Below are positions 1 through 7,133 of a stretch of 16,501 nucleotides of DNA, one piece after another. The number at the start of each line of letters is the position of its first letter. Positions within the stretch are counted from its first letter, which is position 1. The stretch is from an uncultured Eubacteriales bacterium (lineage in GTDB: Bacteria > Bacillota > Clostridia > Lachnospirales > Lachnospiraceae), in assembly GCA_900557175.1 (NCBI GenBank), contig USSL01000017.1, forward strand, positions 1 to 16,501. The letters are read 5' to 3'. Made by a program: the position numbers and the translations under genes. The notes below the pieces were generated by a model. It was not told the DNA's origin. It worked only from the letters and a program-made list of their open reading frames with translations, and ran no database searches.

Positions 1-582
1 CCCCTCATCGTGCCCCGCCCCCTGGCGAGGGACGGTGTGAGGGCGCAGCGGGCTCTCTAAGGCACGCAGGGCGAGCAGGTACTCTACCCCTAAATTGTTG
101 TTGGGTCCCTGGAGACAGCGGGCAGCGTCCCCGAGAAGGGCCGTAGCAGCCTGCTGCCGGGCCACCGGGAAGGAGAGACCCTCTGCCAGCCCCTGGCGCA
201 GCACTTCCTGCCAGGCAGGGGAGGCCAGGCAGTCCGCTGCGGCCTGCAAGGGGGGCAGCGCCCCCGCTTCGCTGCCAAAGCTCAAGGTGTCCACCACCCC
301 GGTGGCGGTGAGCAGGCCCACCCCGCCCCGGGCAAAGGGTTCTGCCGAGGACACCGCCCAAGGGGTGGGCAGCTCCAGCACCAAGTCCACCCCCTGCCGG
401 AGGGCCAGGGCTGCTCGGGTCCACTTGTCTGCCAAGGCGGCCTCCCCCCGCTGGACCCAGTTGCCGCTCATGGCACAGACCACGGCGCAGTCCGCGCCAA
501 AGGCCTGGCGCACCGCCTGGATGTGGTGCCGGTGGCCGCTGTGGAAGGGGTTATATTCCGCGATGATGCCGATTGTACGCAT
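1..582 (-). CDS. tmcAL: tRNA(Met) cytidine acetate ligase (TmcAL/YlbM family), 3' end outside window
   Basis: The minus-strand frame is open from ATG at 582 to the window edge (194 codons), so the C-terminal half of a protein of roughly 400 residues is missing. The N-terminus MRTIGIIAEYNPFHSGHRHH is the nucleotidyltransferase signature of this family, with the HxGH-like motif at residues 14-17. MSGNWVQRGE (about 38-47), DLVLELP (about 66-72), a FGSE motif near residue 102 and a PNNNLGVEYL motif near residue 160 also match. The family uses acetate and ATP to acetylate the wobble cytidine of elongator tRNA-Met (ac4C34). A purine-rich GAGGGG lies upstream of the ATG. The divergent position next to ackA matches the ylbM/pta/ackA arrangement common in Clostridia. 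Codon use is much more GC-rich than in the rest of the window, and this gene belongs to the foreign left-hand segment. Confidence 0.93.
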   Translation of the reverse strand, partial: MRTIGIIAEYNPFHSGHRHHIQAVRQAFGADCAVVCAMSGNWVQRGEAALADKWTRAALALRQGVDLVLELPTPWAVSSAEPFARGGVGLLTATGVVDTLSFGSEAGALPPLQAAADCLASPAWQEVLRQGLAEGLSFPVARQQAATALLGDAARCLQGPNNNLGVEYLLALRALESPLRPHTVPRQGAGHDEG

Positions 583-629
583 GGCCCAACCACCCCTCGG
601 AAAAATTTTGAAATTTGGGGAAAAAACAG

Positions 630-658
630 TTGTCCTTTCCCGCAAAATGGGCTAATAT
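630..658 (+). promoter_or_regulatory. Probable sigma-A promoter of ackA
   Basis: TTGTCC at 630-635 and TAATAT at 653-658 are separated by exactly 17 bases, about 85 bp before the ackA ATG. This is the best promoter match between the divergent tmcAL and ackA genes. A ribosome-binding site TAAGGAG (726-732) follows before the ATG at 744. Confidence 0.6.
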
Positions 659-743
659 ATTCCTGTATGAACTATTTTACCCCCTAGGGGGCAAACAAGC
701 AAGAACCATCCCAAGGATTTACGAGTAAGGAGTGGAAAATACC

Positions 744-1151
744 ATGAAAATTTTGGTCATCAATGCAGGCAGCTCTTCCCTGAAGTATCAGCTGCTGGAC
801 CCCGATACCAAGGAAGTTCTGGCCAAGGGCCTGTGCGAGCGCATCGGCCTGGACGGCCACATCAAGCACACCCCCACCGGTAAGGACGTCTACGACGCCG
901 ACCGTTACATGCCCGACCACGAGGCCGCCATCAAGCTGGTCATGGAGGTCCTGACCCACAACTACTACGGCGTCATCAAGGACATGTCCGAGATCGACGC
1001 GGTGGGCCACCGTGTGGTCCACGGCGGTGAGGAGTTCACCCATTCCGTGATCATCGACAAGAACGTGATGAAGGGCATCCGGGAGTGCATCCCTCTGGCC
1101 CCCCTCCACAACCCCGCCAACATCACCGGCATCAACGCCTGCACCGCCGTG
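744..1151 (+). CDS. ackA: Acetate kinase, N-terminal 133-136 codons only (cut at the junction)
   Basis: Acetate kinase interconverts acetate plus ATP and acetyl phosphate. ATG at 744 is preferred to the in-frame GTG at 732 because TAAGGAG (726-732) lies at normal spacing from it and the protein then begins MKILVINAGSSSLKYQLLD, the canonical ASKHA-fold start (Asn7, Ser10 and Ser12, Lys14). GHRVVHGGEEF places the substrate-binding Arg at residue 90, and PLHNPAN places the conserved His at 122. Homology ends around GINAC/TAV (residues 129-136). The frame stays open to 1334, but those codons are the antisense of a NagA gene, so Asp148-, His180-, Arg241- and Glu384-equivalent residues are absent. 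A full-length protein is about 400 residues. The truncation is most likely an assembly effect and not a biological mutation. Confidence 0.93.
1131..1151. other. Chimeric junction between two genomes (ackA / nagA)
   Basis: These 21 bases are compatible with both genes. On the plus strand they read INACTAV, as acetate kinase expects after HNPANITG. On the minus strand they read HGGAGVD, as NagA expects after FIDIHT. The two reading frames are in register. To the left the DNA is GC-rich. To the right it becomes AT-richer within a few codons. Both genes lose their remaining two-thirds or more at this point. Confidence 0.85.
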
Positions 1152-1328
1152 TGTATGAATATCAATAAATCCGGGAACGGCTGTATTGCCCTTCATATCA
1201 TAAACAAGGCCGTCGTCATGATTTCTCGGATTAACGATGGCTGTAATAAGACCGTCTTCAATACAGACGTCCATCGCCTTTATTTCATCATGATGCAGCA
1301 CCTGTCCGTTGACAAGCCAAGTTTTCAT
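1131..1328 (-). CDS. nagA: N-acetylglucosamine-6-phosphate deacetylase (NagA-like), N-terminal 66 codons only
   Basis: The amidohydrolase N-terminus is clear: a short beta-sandwich segment (MKTWLVNGQV...), then PGFIDIHTHGGAGVD at residues 52-66 with the metal-binding HxH at His58 and His60. Members of this family remove acetate from N-acetyl-hexosamine 6-phosphates to give the free amino-sugar phosphate. The ATG at 1328 follows GGAGG (1336-1340), which overlaps the end of the NagB-like gene; its stop codon is 2 bases upstream of this ATG, so the two are probably translationally coupled. After residue 66 the frame continues to 684, but that part is the antisense of ackA and is not NagA. About 300 residues are missing at the junction. 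The assignment as a sugar-phosphate deacetylase is firm, but the exact sugar is not, given the unusual neighbours. Confidence 0.85.
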
Positions 1329-1330
1329 AC

Positions 1331-2152
1331 TTAATCCTCCAATGCTGCCACGTATTCCGTGATTTTAAGGTTAATGTCCTTATGGGATGTCAGAAGTGAT
1401 ACCGGAAAATCCGATGTCGCCTCACCGTAAGCTGTTCTTCTTACAACGGCTCTGTGCCAGTTTCTGAAACAGCCGAGACGTATTTTTCTTGCATGGGAAA
1501 TTTCATAAATACCAATCGTGACACAATATTTCGGCATATCTTCAAGAGCACCGTTAAAGTCACCGATGGCATTGGCCGTCCGTGTCTCTTTTGAAATTTC
1601 AAGCACTCTCGTCTTCTGCGCTAAAAATTCCTCATTTGTCTTTGCCGCGTCAGCTTCATTGAAAGCGACATGACCGTTAATGCCGATACCGCCAAAGCAA
1701 ATATCCACGCCGCCAAGCTTCTCAATAAGCTCTGGAATATAGTCAATATTGTTTGGATCAGGGAAAACACGCTGCTCTTTCGGCATCACAAGCTCCGGTT
1801 TTACTTTTGTATACACCGTTCTTTCCATAAAGCCCCTAAAGCTTAACGGATGATCCACCGGCACCCACTGCTTATCGTCTGTAAGATACTCGTCCATATT
1901 AATAAACCAGACATTTTTAAGGCTGATATTTTCCTCGTTAACCATATCAACAAAATACGGATACTGGCCGACAGGACCGACAGGACATATAAATACTGTC
2001 GTTTTATTTTCAGCATTATTTTGTTTAATTGTCTCGGCCATCTCAACTGCCATGGACTAAAAAACTTCTGCATTGTCCTTCATCACAATGACAGACAGCT
2101 TCGGATTTTTCAAAAGTTCTTCTTTTGTATACTGATAATATTCGTGACTCAT
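1331..2152 (-). CDS. NagB-like glucosamine-6-phosphate deaminase/isomerase family protein, interrupted by in-frame TAG
   Basis: The gene begins at ATG 2152 (MSHEYYQYTKEELLKNPKLS...), with TGGAG six bases upstream. Codon 32 (2057-2059) is TAG, between ...NAEVF and SMAVEMAETIKQ; a single C-to-T change from CAG would explain it. Reading resumes in frame from ATG 2053, which has no ribosome-binding site, and stays open to 1331. The body is a NagB/6-phosphogluconolactonase fold: NMDEYL holds the Asp72 equivalent (residue 87), and GGIGINGHVAFNE gives His161 and Glu166, the equivalents of His143 and Glu148. The catalytic Asp141 position is Asn159, and the usual phosphate loop PTGGTP is replaced by PVGPVGQYP. 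Related Lachnospiraceae proteins appear, from memory, to share these changes, so the family may act on a different amino-sugar phosphate. It may be a pseudogene, a strain variant, or expressed by reinitiation at 2053. Confidence 0.8.
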
Positions 2153-2167
2153 AGGAAACTCCATTCC

Positions 2168-2181
2168 GCCGCATCAGCGGC
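2168..2181 (-). other. Short stem-loop upstream of the NagB-like gene
   Basis: The inverted repeat GCCGC-N4-GCGGC lies between the SIS gene stop and the start of the NagB-like gene, about 15 bases before ATG 2152. It has no U-tract, so it is not a classical terminator. It may tune translation or mRNA stability. Confidence 0.35.
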
Positions 2182-2190
2182 ATAAATTTG

Positions 2191-3249
2191 TTATTTTAAA
2201 ACAATCGCCTGAGACAGGTTTCTCGGTGTGTCAGCGTCCAGATCTTTTGCAAGTGCTACATAATAGCCGACAAACTGTCCGATGTAACCGATAATCGGCG
2301 CATAGGCAGGCTCATCCCAGCCCTCTGAAAGGTTGTATGTATAATCGGCACAATCTTTAAAGTCATCGCCAAGCTCAGCACCCAAAACAACCGTAACTGC
2401 CCCGTAGCCTTTCATCTGTGTCATTAATGACACATCCTCCGCTCTCGATTTGCGGTGGCTTAAGCATATAATTAATGTTTTATCATCCACAAGGCTCATC
2501 GGTCCGTGGCGATATTCAAGGTCATAGTAGCCTTCGGAATTTGTAAGTCCCATTTCTTTCATCTTATTCATACATTCATTGGCAATACCATAGTAAATGC
2601 CCTGACCGAGTGTGATGAAAAGATTGACCTCCGGATGTTCTGTCATTATCTGTTTTGCAAGAGTATCCTGCTCTTTTAAAACGCGCTCTGAAACTTCCTT
2701 ATAATTTTTAAGCGCTTCAATTTTATCTTTTTTGCCGCCGACATAATAAGCCATAATGACTGCGAGATAAATCATACTTGTAAATGAACGTGTCATAACG
2801 ATACTGTCTTCTGCGGTATCCGGTGACCAGATCATATAATCATTGTACTTTTCACTGTCACGATCGCATGTAATTGCCAGTGTTGTCACATTTTTAAATT
2901 CATGAACTTTATCAATGGCCATGCGCACCTCTGTTGTATAGCTTTTTCTCGTAATCGGAAGAATAAGCACCTCACCGTCCTTAATATAGTTTTCCGGGAA
3001 GAAATAAAGCTCTGAGCACGGAACGCCCTTTGCCGGAATGTCCGTACATGCTGAAAATGCCGCTGCTGCTGCCTGTGCAAGATAAAGTGATGTACCGCAG
3101 CCTGTAAAAATTAATTCCCTGTATGTTTTGCCTGATTTAAAAACTTTATCAAGTTCTGCGTAAATATCCTCTAATGTGTCATTGATCGCCTGAAATGAAT
3201 CCGGCTGGCAGTAAATCTCTGCGTATGTAATTTCTCCGTTCTTTTTCAT
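2191..3249 (-). CDS. SIS-domain sugar-phosphate isomerase/deaminase (GlmS isomerase-domain / AgaS-like)
   Basis: This 352-residue protein has two SIS domains, as in the isomerase half of GlmS and in AgaS and FrlB-type deglycases. Motifs seen: GCGTS (50-54), TRSFT (153-157), EYRHGP (245-250) and the C-terminal PRNLSQAI (342-349). These enzymes bind ketose or aldose phosphates and often isomerise or deaminate amino-sugar phosphates. The usual SRSGxTTE phosphate loop is TRKSYTTE here (100-107), which suggests a changed substrate contact. ATG 3249 is chosen over the upstream in-frame TTG at 3261 because GGAGG sits five bases before it. It lies between the aldolase and the NagB-like gene, which suggests sequential handling of one substrate. 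There is no glutamine amidotransferase domain, so this is not a GlmS synthase. Confidence 0.85.
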   Translation of the reverse strand: MKKNGEITYAEIYCQPDSFQAINDTLEDIYAELDKVFKSGKTYRELIFTGCGTSLYLAQAAAAAFSACTDIPAKGVPCSELYFFPENYIKDGEVLILPITRKSYTTEVRMAIDKVHEFKNVTTLAITCDRDSEKYNDYMIWSPDTAEDSIVMTRSFTSMIYLAVIMAYYVGGKKDKIEALKNYKEVSERVLKEQDTLAKQIMTEHPEVNLFITLGQGIYYGIANECMNKMKEMGLTNSEGYYDLEYRHGPMSLVDDKTLIICLSHRKSRAEDVSLMTQMKGYGAVTVVLGAELGDDFKDCADYTYNLSEGWDEPAYAPIIGYIGQFVGYYVALAKDLDADTPRNLSQAIVLK

Positions 3250-3316
3250 GATAACCTCCAAAAATAATATAAACTTATTTTATGTGCAGACCGCACTTTT
3301 CAAAAATACCGTATTT

Positions 3317-4168
3317 CTATGCCCTTCCCTCAGAACCTGCAAGACGTATAATATTCTTCACATCTTCTGTGAGCGCTTCATTTGCCATCTGGGACAACTT
3401 CCATGAATGTCCCTGATGATCCGTCTTCAGCGCTTCCTCATAGTGCTGTACATATTTATATCTGATTTCCGTACCAAAATTAATTTTTGCCACACCAAGG
3501 CGAATCGCCTGTTTAATAATATCCTCTCTCATTCCCGTACATCCGTGAAGTACAAGCGGTATATCTGTAATTTCACCGGCCGCCTCAAGTACCTCCAGAT
3601 GAATATCCGGCTCACCCTTATAATAGCCGTGGGCATTGCCGATGCCGATAGCCAGTGAATCCGGCTGGCAAAGCTCTAAAAACTTCCGCACATCATCAAT
3701 ACTTGCCACATTTTTGTTTTCCATTTGTGCGCCGCAGTTATCCAGTCTTAAAAGCTCGCCGATTTCTGCCTCCACAGGCACGTCAAAGCAATGGGCTACT
3801 CTGAGCACTTCATTTGTCATAGCCGCGTTTTCCTCAATCGGCTTTGTAGAACCGTCGATCATCAATGACGTAAATCCATTCTTTAATGATTTCATGCAAA
3901 TATCAAAATCATTGCCGTGGTCTAAATGAATTGCAATCGGCACGTCAACCTTATTGGCACACCACTTACATACCTCGACGAACCAGTCGTCCCCTGAATA
4001 TGCTCCCGTTGCAACATAGTGGGCTAAAATCGCCGGTGAGCGCATCTGCTGCGCCGCATTACAAATCGCCCATATAATATCATAATTTCCACCCTGTGTA
4101 TTAATTGCCGGTACTGCATAATGCTCTTTTCTTGCCTTAATGAGCATATCCTTTGTTGTTACAAGCAT
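3317..4168 (-). CDS. Class II (zinc) ketose-bisphosphate aldolase, FBA/TagBP family
   Basis: This 283-residue TIM-barrel aldolase is normal in length for GatY/KbaY/FbaA-type enzymes, which split fructose- or tagatose-1,6-bisphosphate-like ketoses into dihydroxyacetone phosphate and an aldehyde. The catalytic Asp83 and zinc ligand His84 are in HLDHG, Glu135 in EAEIGE, and zinc ligands His180 (GNAHG) and His208 (LHGCTG) are present. KINFGTEIR (228-236) is the phosphate-binding strand. The family motif HGGSG reads HGCTG, and the residue before AHG is Asn where Thr or Ser is usual; both could change specificity. AGGAGG (4177-4182) sits eight bases upstream of the ATG. It is separated from the lipoprotein gene by a 126-bp spacer with a strong hairpin, and from the SIS gene by 67 bp counted from the SIS ATG. 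Which ketose it cleaves cannot be told from sequence. Confidence 0.9.
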   Translation of the reverse strand: MLVTTKDMLIKARKEHYAVPAINTQGGNYDIIWAICNAAQQMRSPAILAHYVATGAYSGDDWFVEVCKWCANKVDVPIAIHLDHGNDFDICMKSLKNGFTSLMIDGSTKPIEENAAMTNEVLRVAHCFDVPVEAEIGELLRLDNCGAQMENKNVASIDDVRKFLELCQPDSLAIGIGNAHGYYKGEPDIHLEVLEAAGEITDIPLVLHGCTGMREDIIKQAIRLGVAKINFGTEIRYKYVQHYEEALKTDHQGHSWKLSQMANEALTEDVKNIIRLAGSEGRA

Positions 4169-4260
4169 TTATTCTTCCTCCTTATTTGCACGCCTCTGCT
4201 ATCATATATCAAAAATCATTCTCTGACGGCTGCCCCCAGCCGCCCCTTTTCTGCAAAGGA

Positions 4261-4282
4261 GGCAGGTGACGAATCACCTGCC
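4261..4282 (-). terminator. Intercistronic stem-loop after the binding-protein gene
   Basis: A perfect nine-base inverted repeat, GGCAGGTGA-CGAA-TCACCTGCC, starts about 12 bases after the lipoprotein stop codon. In the direction of transcription it is followed by TCCTTTGC and not by a run of T, so it is more likely a 3'-end stabilising or partial-termination hairpin. Such hairpins often allow higher expression of a binding protein than of downstream enzymes. A smaller GGCTG-N4-CAGCC hairpin follows at 4228-4241. Confidence 0.55.
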
Positions 4283-4294
4283 CCTGTCATTTCT

Positions 4295-5356
4295 TTATTG
4301 AACTGCTGCCTCTAAAACATCGAATAAGATGTAATCTTCAAGTGGTGTCTTTTCGCAGTCACCGTTGGCAACAAAAGCATCCTGCTGAAGCTGATAGTAA
4401 GCTTTTACATCGTCCATGTTATTTTTAATAAAATCTGATGTTGTCCAGTCTGCTACATCTCTCTGCTCAAGAAGTGTATCTTTCTCAAGCTTTACTTCAT
4501 CTGCAATCCAGCCGGCAACTTCTTCTGCGTGGCTGTCATCTGCACGGTAATCGAAACCTTTGTATAATGCTCTTGCAAATTTCTCAAGTGTTTCTTTGTT
4601 TTCCTCACCATATTTTGGCATACAAATCCAGCTTGAAAGGGATACTGTATCTTCGATAAATGTCTTGTTATCACAAAGCTTCACACCGTTGTCGCCTAAC
4701 TCAGACATAATCTTTGTTGTATTCGGAACCCATGCCGCACATGCGTCAACGCCGCCTGAAAGCATTGCTGTGACAAGGTTTGTTGCTTTCATATCAACCG
4801 GTGTGATATCGTCCATTGTAAGACCTGCTTTTTCAAGACCTTTCTTTAAAATATCTTCACTGGATGTACCTGATGAATATGCAACCTGTTTGCCCTTTAA
4901 ATCTTCGAGTGTCTCAACACCTTTTTCCTTGTTTCCGATAATTGCATCGCCGTTTGAAACGTGTGCCAGTGCAAAGATGCTTGCCTTGCCGTTGATACAG
5001 AGCTTATGTGCACCCTGTCCGATATAGCCGACATCAACCGCACCGGATTCCATCGCATTGATGATTGTTGGGCCGTCTGAGAACTGAATGAGATTAACCT
5101 CAAGTCCTTCATCCTCAAAATAGCCGAGCTGCTGTGCTGAAATAACACCGTTTAAGCTTGCATAGTCAGGCATATAAGCAACATTCACTGTTGTCAATTC
5201 GCCTGTCGGTGCCTCTGCACTTTCCGTACCTTCTGTCCCCTGTGTACTCTCTGCTGCCGGTTTTGTCTCAGTTTCCTTTGTTTCGCCACCATTACCGCAT
5301 GCTGCTAATGACATTGCCATCACTGTTGCTAAAAGCGCTGCTGTTATCTTTTTCAT
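4295..5356 (-). CDS. ABC transporter substrate-binding lipoprotein, SsuA/TauA/NMT1-THI5-like
   Basis: The 353-residue protein starts with a lipoprotein signal peptide, MKKITAALLATVMAMSLAAC, with lipobox Cys20. A Glu/Thr-rich linker (about 21-55) and a periplasmic-binding fold follow. The fold segment YMPDYASLNGVISAQQLGYF, then a GLEVNLIQFSDG stretch and AMESGAVDVGY are typical of the SsuA/TauA/NrtA group, which captures sulfonates, taurine, nitrate or thiamine precursors. ATG 5356 has AGGAGG upstream. It is the third gene after the permease and ATPase of the same importer. This family is not the usual sugar-binding type, which is notable beside sugar-phosphate enzymes. It hints at an anionic or sulfonated ligand, but the ligand pocket cannot be read from sequence. 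Confidence 0.9.
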   Translation of the reverse strand: MKKITAALLATVMAMSLAACGNGGETKETETKPAAESTQGTEGTESAEAPTGELTTVNVAYMPDYASLNGVISAQQLGYFEDEGLEVNLIQFSDGPTIINAMESGAVDVGYIGQGAHKLCINGKASIFALAHVSNGDAIIGNKEKGVETLEDLKGKQVAYSSGTSSEDILKKGLEKAGLTMDDITPVDMKATNLVTAMLSGGVDACAAWVPNTTKIMSELGDNGVKLCDNKTFIEDTVSLSSWICMPKYGEENKETLEKFARALYKGFDYRADDSHAEEVAGWIADEVKLEKDTLLEQRDVADWTTSDFIKNNMDDVKAYYQLQQDAFVANGDCEKTPLEDYILFDVLEAAVQ

Positions 5357-5394
5357 ACCTTTTTCCTCCTTAAATATGTGGGTATAAATTTTAA

Positions 5395-5427
5395 TTGATA
5401 CACGGATTTTTCCGTACTTCGTATCAA
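5395..5427 (-). other. Nested stem-loop between the ATPase and lipoprotein genes
   Basis: TTGATAC (5395-5401) pairs with GTATCAA (5421-5427), and inside it ACGGA (5402-5406) pairs with TCCGT (5411-5415). It begins two bases after the ATPase stop codon. No clear U-tract follows. It probably marks the transition to a more highly expressed binding-protein cistron. Confidence 0.5.
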
Positions 5428-5428
5428 A

Positions 5429-6220
5429 TTACTTTCTAACCTCCAAATACTCCTGATAAACCTGTCCCCAAATTTCATTCTTAAGCTCTAAGAATCGCTG
5501 GCTCATCTTCGTTTCCTGGTTTCTTGGATATGGGATATCAATATCAACAATATCCTTAATACGTCCCGGTCTTGCGCTCATGATAATAACCTTCTGTGCA
5601 AGAATAATTGCTTCCTCAACGTCATGTGTAATAAAGAAACATGTCTTCTGCTCTTTTTCCCATGTTTCAAGAAGCTCTGACTGAAGCTGTGTTCTTGTCT
5701 GGGCATCCAGCGCACCGAAAGGCTCATCCATAAGAAGCACTTCCGGATTGACTGCATAAGCTCTTGCAATCGCAACTCTCTGTTTCATACCGCCGGATAA
5801 TTCCTTCGGATAGTGATTCACAAAATCTTCAAGCTGAACCATCTTTATGTACTTCATTGCAATTGCTTCTGCTTCTTCTTTGCTCTTGCCCTGAAGTCTC
5901 GGTCCGAACATAACGTTCTTTAAAACAGTCATCCACGGGAAAAGCGCATACTGCTGGAAAACAACACCACGCTCGACGCCGGTTCCCTCAATCTTCTTAT
6001 TATCAATATAAACTGCACCCTCTGTCGGCATCTCAAGTCCTGCGATAATATTTAATAAGGTTGATTTACCGCAGCCTGACGGTCCGACAACACAAATAAA
6101 TTCATTTTCCTTGATTTCCAAATCAACACCGTTTAAGGCAACGACATCACCGTTTCTTGTATTATAAACTTTTTTGACGCCGTCAATCTTAAGCTTTGTC
6201 AATCTCTCTTTTCCTGCCAT
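5429..6220 (-). CDS. ABC transporter ATP-binding protein, SsuB/TauB/NrtD type
   Basis: This is a complete 263-residue nucleotide-binding subunit. Walker A GPSGCGKST is at 46-54, the Q-loop at Gln89-Gln90, the signature LSGGMKQR at 141-148, Walker B VLLMDEP at 161-167 followed by the D-loop GALD, and the switch histidine in ITHDVEEA at His199. The YALFPWMTV stretch after the Q-loop is characteristic of the sulfonate/nitrate/taurine subgroup. It energises import through the adjacent permease. The ATG at 6220 lies inside the permease gene (22-base overlap) with GAGG upstream, so translation is coupled. The C-terminus has no extra regulatory domain. Confidence 0.93.
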   Translation of the reverse strand: MAGKERLTKLKIDGVKKVYNTRNGDVVALNGVDLEIKENEFICVVGPSGCGKSTLLNIIAGLEMPTEGAVYIDNKKIEGTGVERGVVFQQYALFPWMTVLKNVMFGPRLQGKSKEEAEAIAMKYIKMVQLEDFVNHYPKELSGGMKQRVAIARAYAVNPEVLLMDEPFGALDAQTRTQLQSELLETWEKEQKTCFFITHDVEEAIILAQKVIIMSARPGRIKDIVDIDIPYPRNQETKMSQRFLELKNEIWGQVYQEYLEVRK

Positions 6221-7002
6221 CCCGTCAACCTCTTTTCCATAAATTTAATAAACTTCTCCATCACAAGGCCAATGACACCGATAATGATGATATAAAACAG
6301 CATGGCCGCCGTATCGTAGTTGTTTGATAATGCACTGATTCTCATACCGAGTCCGGCGATCGCACCTGTCGATTCGGCAGCAATCAATGTTGTCAGTGCA
6401 ACAGAAACACCAAGACGGATTGCCGTTAAAATAAATGGTGTCGTTGCCGGGAAAATAACCTTTACGAAAATATCCTTATCCTTTGCACCGAGAACCTTCG
6501 CCGCTTTGACAAGTGTATTGTCAATATTTCTGACACCCTGATAAATTGTTACAGTCATAATAAGGAAAGTCGCGATCCAGATAACGATAATCTGTGGCTT
6601 TCTTCCGACACCGGCTGTAATAACAACTAACGGAACATAAGCGAGCGGTGGGATGTTACGGATAAACTGAATCCACGGCTCTAAAATACCTCTCACAGGC
6701 TGATACCATGCCATCAAAAAGGCAATTGGCACAGCAGTTACAAAACCAAGCGCAAATCCGGCAAGTACCGAAATCATTGAACTTACAAAGTCTTCAACAA
6801 GCGCCCCGTTTTCAATCATCTTCTGCATTGACTCAATCATTGCCGGAATAAACGGAAAGCTTCGCGCTGTTTTTGGATTAATGGAAAGAATGTACCATAA
6901 AAGGATAGCTACTGCCAGAGAAATAAGCACCCATGCCCAGCCTGGAATACTTGCGATAACGCCTTTCTTCTTTGCAGCCTTTTTTGTACCATTTGATTCC
7001 AT
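6199..7002 (-). CDS. ABC transporter permease, SsuC/TauC type
   Basis: This 267-residue membrane protein has about six hydrophobic segments (roughly 22-40, 73-98, 117-132, 136-155, 189-210 and 231-252) and a Lys-rich cytoplasmic N-terminus. The EAA-like coupling loop AAKVLGAKDKDIFVKVIFP (167-185) contacts the ATPase. AESTGAIAGLGMRI near 209-222 is typical of the BPD_transp_1 members that serve sulfonate, taurine or nitrate importers. It presumably works as a homodimer, since only one permease gene is present. It is the first gene of the operon, about 60 bases downstream of the inferred transcription start. The upstream region carries a promoter and a perfect LacI-type palindrome. Confidence 0.92.
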   Translation of the reverse strand: MESNGTKKAAKKKGVIASIPGWAWVLISLAVAILLWYILSINPKTARSFPFIPAMIESMQKMIENGALVEDFVSSMISVLAGFALGFVTAVPIAFLMAWYQPVRGILEPWIQFIRNIPPLAYVPLVVITAGVGRKPQIIVIWIATFLIMTVTIYQGVRNIDNTLVKAAKVLGAKDKDIFVKVIFPATTPFILTAIRLGVSVALTTLIAAESTGAIAGLGMRISALSNNYDTAAMLFYIIIIGVIGLVMEKFIKFMEKRLTGWQEKRD

Positions 7003-7067
7003 TTCTCAAACCCCCTTCTTTTTCGCATTGTGCGTTGCGTATATTTTGTTTTTAACTCATTGTATTA

Positions 7068-7097
7068 AGTATAACATATTGCACACACAAAAGGCAA
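7068..7097 (-). promoter_or_regulatory. Promoter of the ABC-aldolase-SIS-nagBA operon
   Basis: On the minus strand TTGCCT (7097-7092) and TATACT (7073-7068) are 18 bases apart. The -35 is imperfect. The palindrome at 7106-7119 ends eight bases upstream of it, a geometry that suits activation. Confidence 0.55.
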
Positions 7098-7105
7098 ACT
7101 TTCTG

Positions 7106-7119
7106 TGCAAACGTTTGCA
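7106..7119. promoter_or_regulatory. LacI-family operator (perfect 14-bp palindrome)
   Basis: TGCAAACGTTTGCA is a perfect palindrome with a central CG, the form bound by LacI/PurR/CcpA proteins. Its centre is 39.5 bp from the near edge of the -10. An overlapping eight-base inverted repeat (TGTGCAAA 7104-7111, TTTGCACA 7123-7130) may form a second weaker half-site. Copies of the ten-base core occur at 10800 and 13157. Confidence 0.75.
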
Positions 7120-7133
7120 TGTTTTGCACAATC

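Noticed and set aside
5..424. Minus-strand Gly/Pro-rich frame
   Set aside because: It is an out-of-frame shadow of tmcAL caused by high GC content.
95..655. Long plus-strand open frame in the GC-rich segment
   Set aside because: It is antisense to tmcAL, whose minus-strand frame has clear family motifs. The product is Arg/Ala/Ser-rich without any domain.
684..1130. Continuation of the NagA frame beyond 1131
   Set aside because: The residues are the reverse complement of ackA codons (Val/Asp/His-rich) and do not resemble an amidohydrolase.
1152..1334. Continuation of the AckA frame beyond 1151
   Set aside because: It is antisense to the NagA N-terminus and lacks acetate kinase motifs.
2054..2062. 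Programmed readthrough or amber-encoded special amino acid at the TAG
   Set aside because: No surrounding signal for recoding is visible, and only one TAG is in question; simple mutation or sequencing error is more likely.
4228..4241. GGCTG-CCCC-CAGCC hairpin as a terminator
   Set aside because: It has a short five-base stem with no T-run in the transcribed direction; the larger stem at 4261 is the better structure.
4560..5027. 155-codon plus-strand frame opposite the binding-protein gene
   Set aside because: It has no ribosome-binding site or recognisable domain, while the opposite strand encodes a clear lipoprotein.
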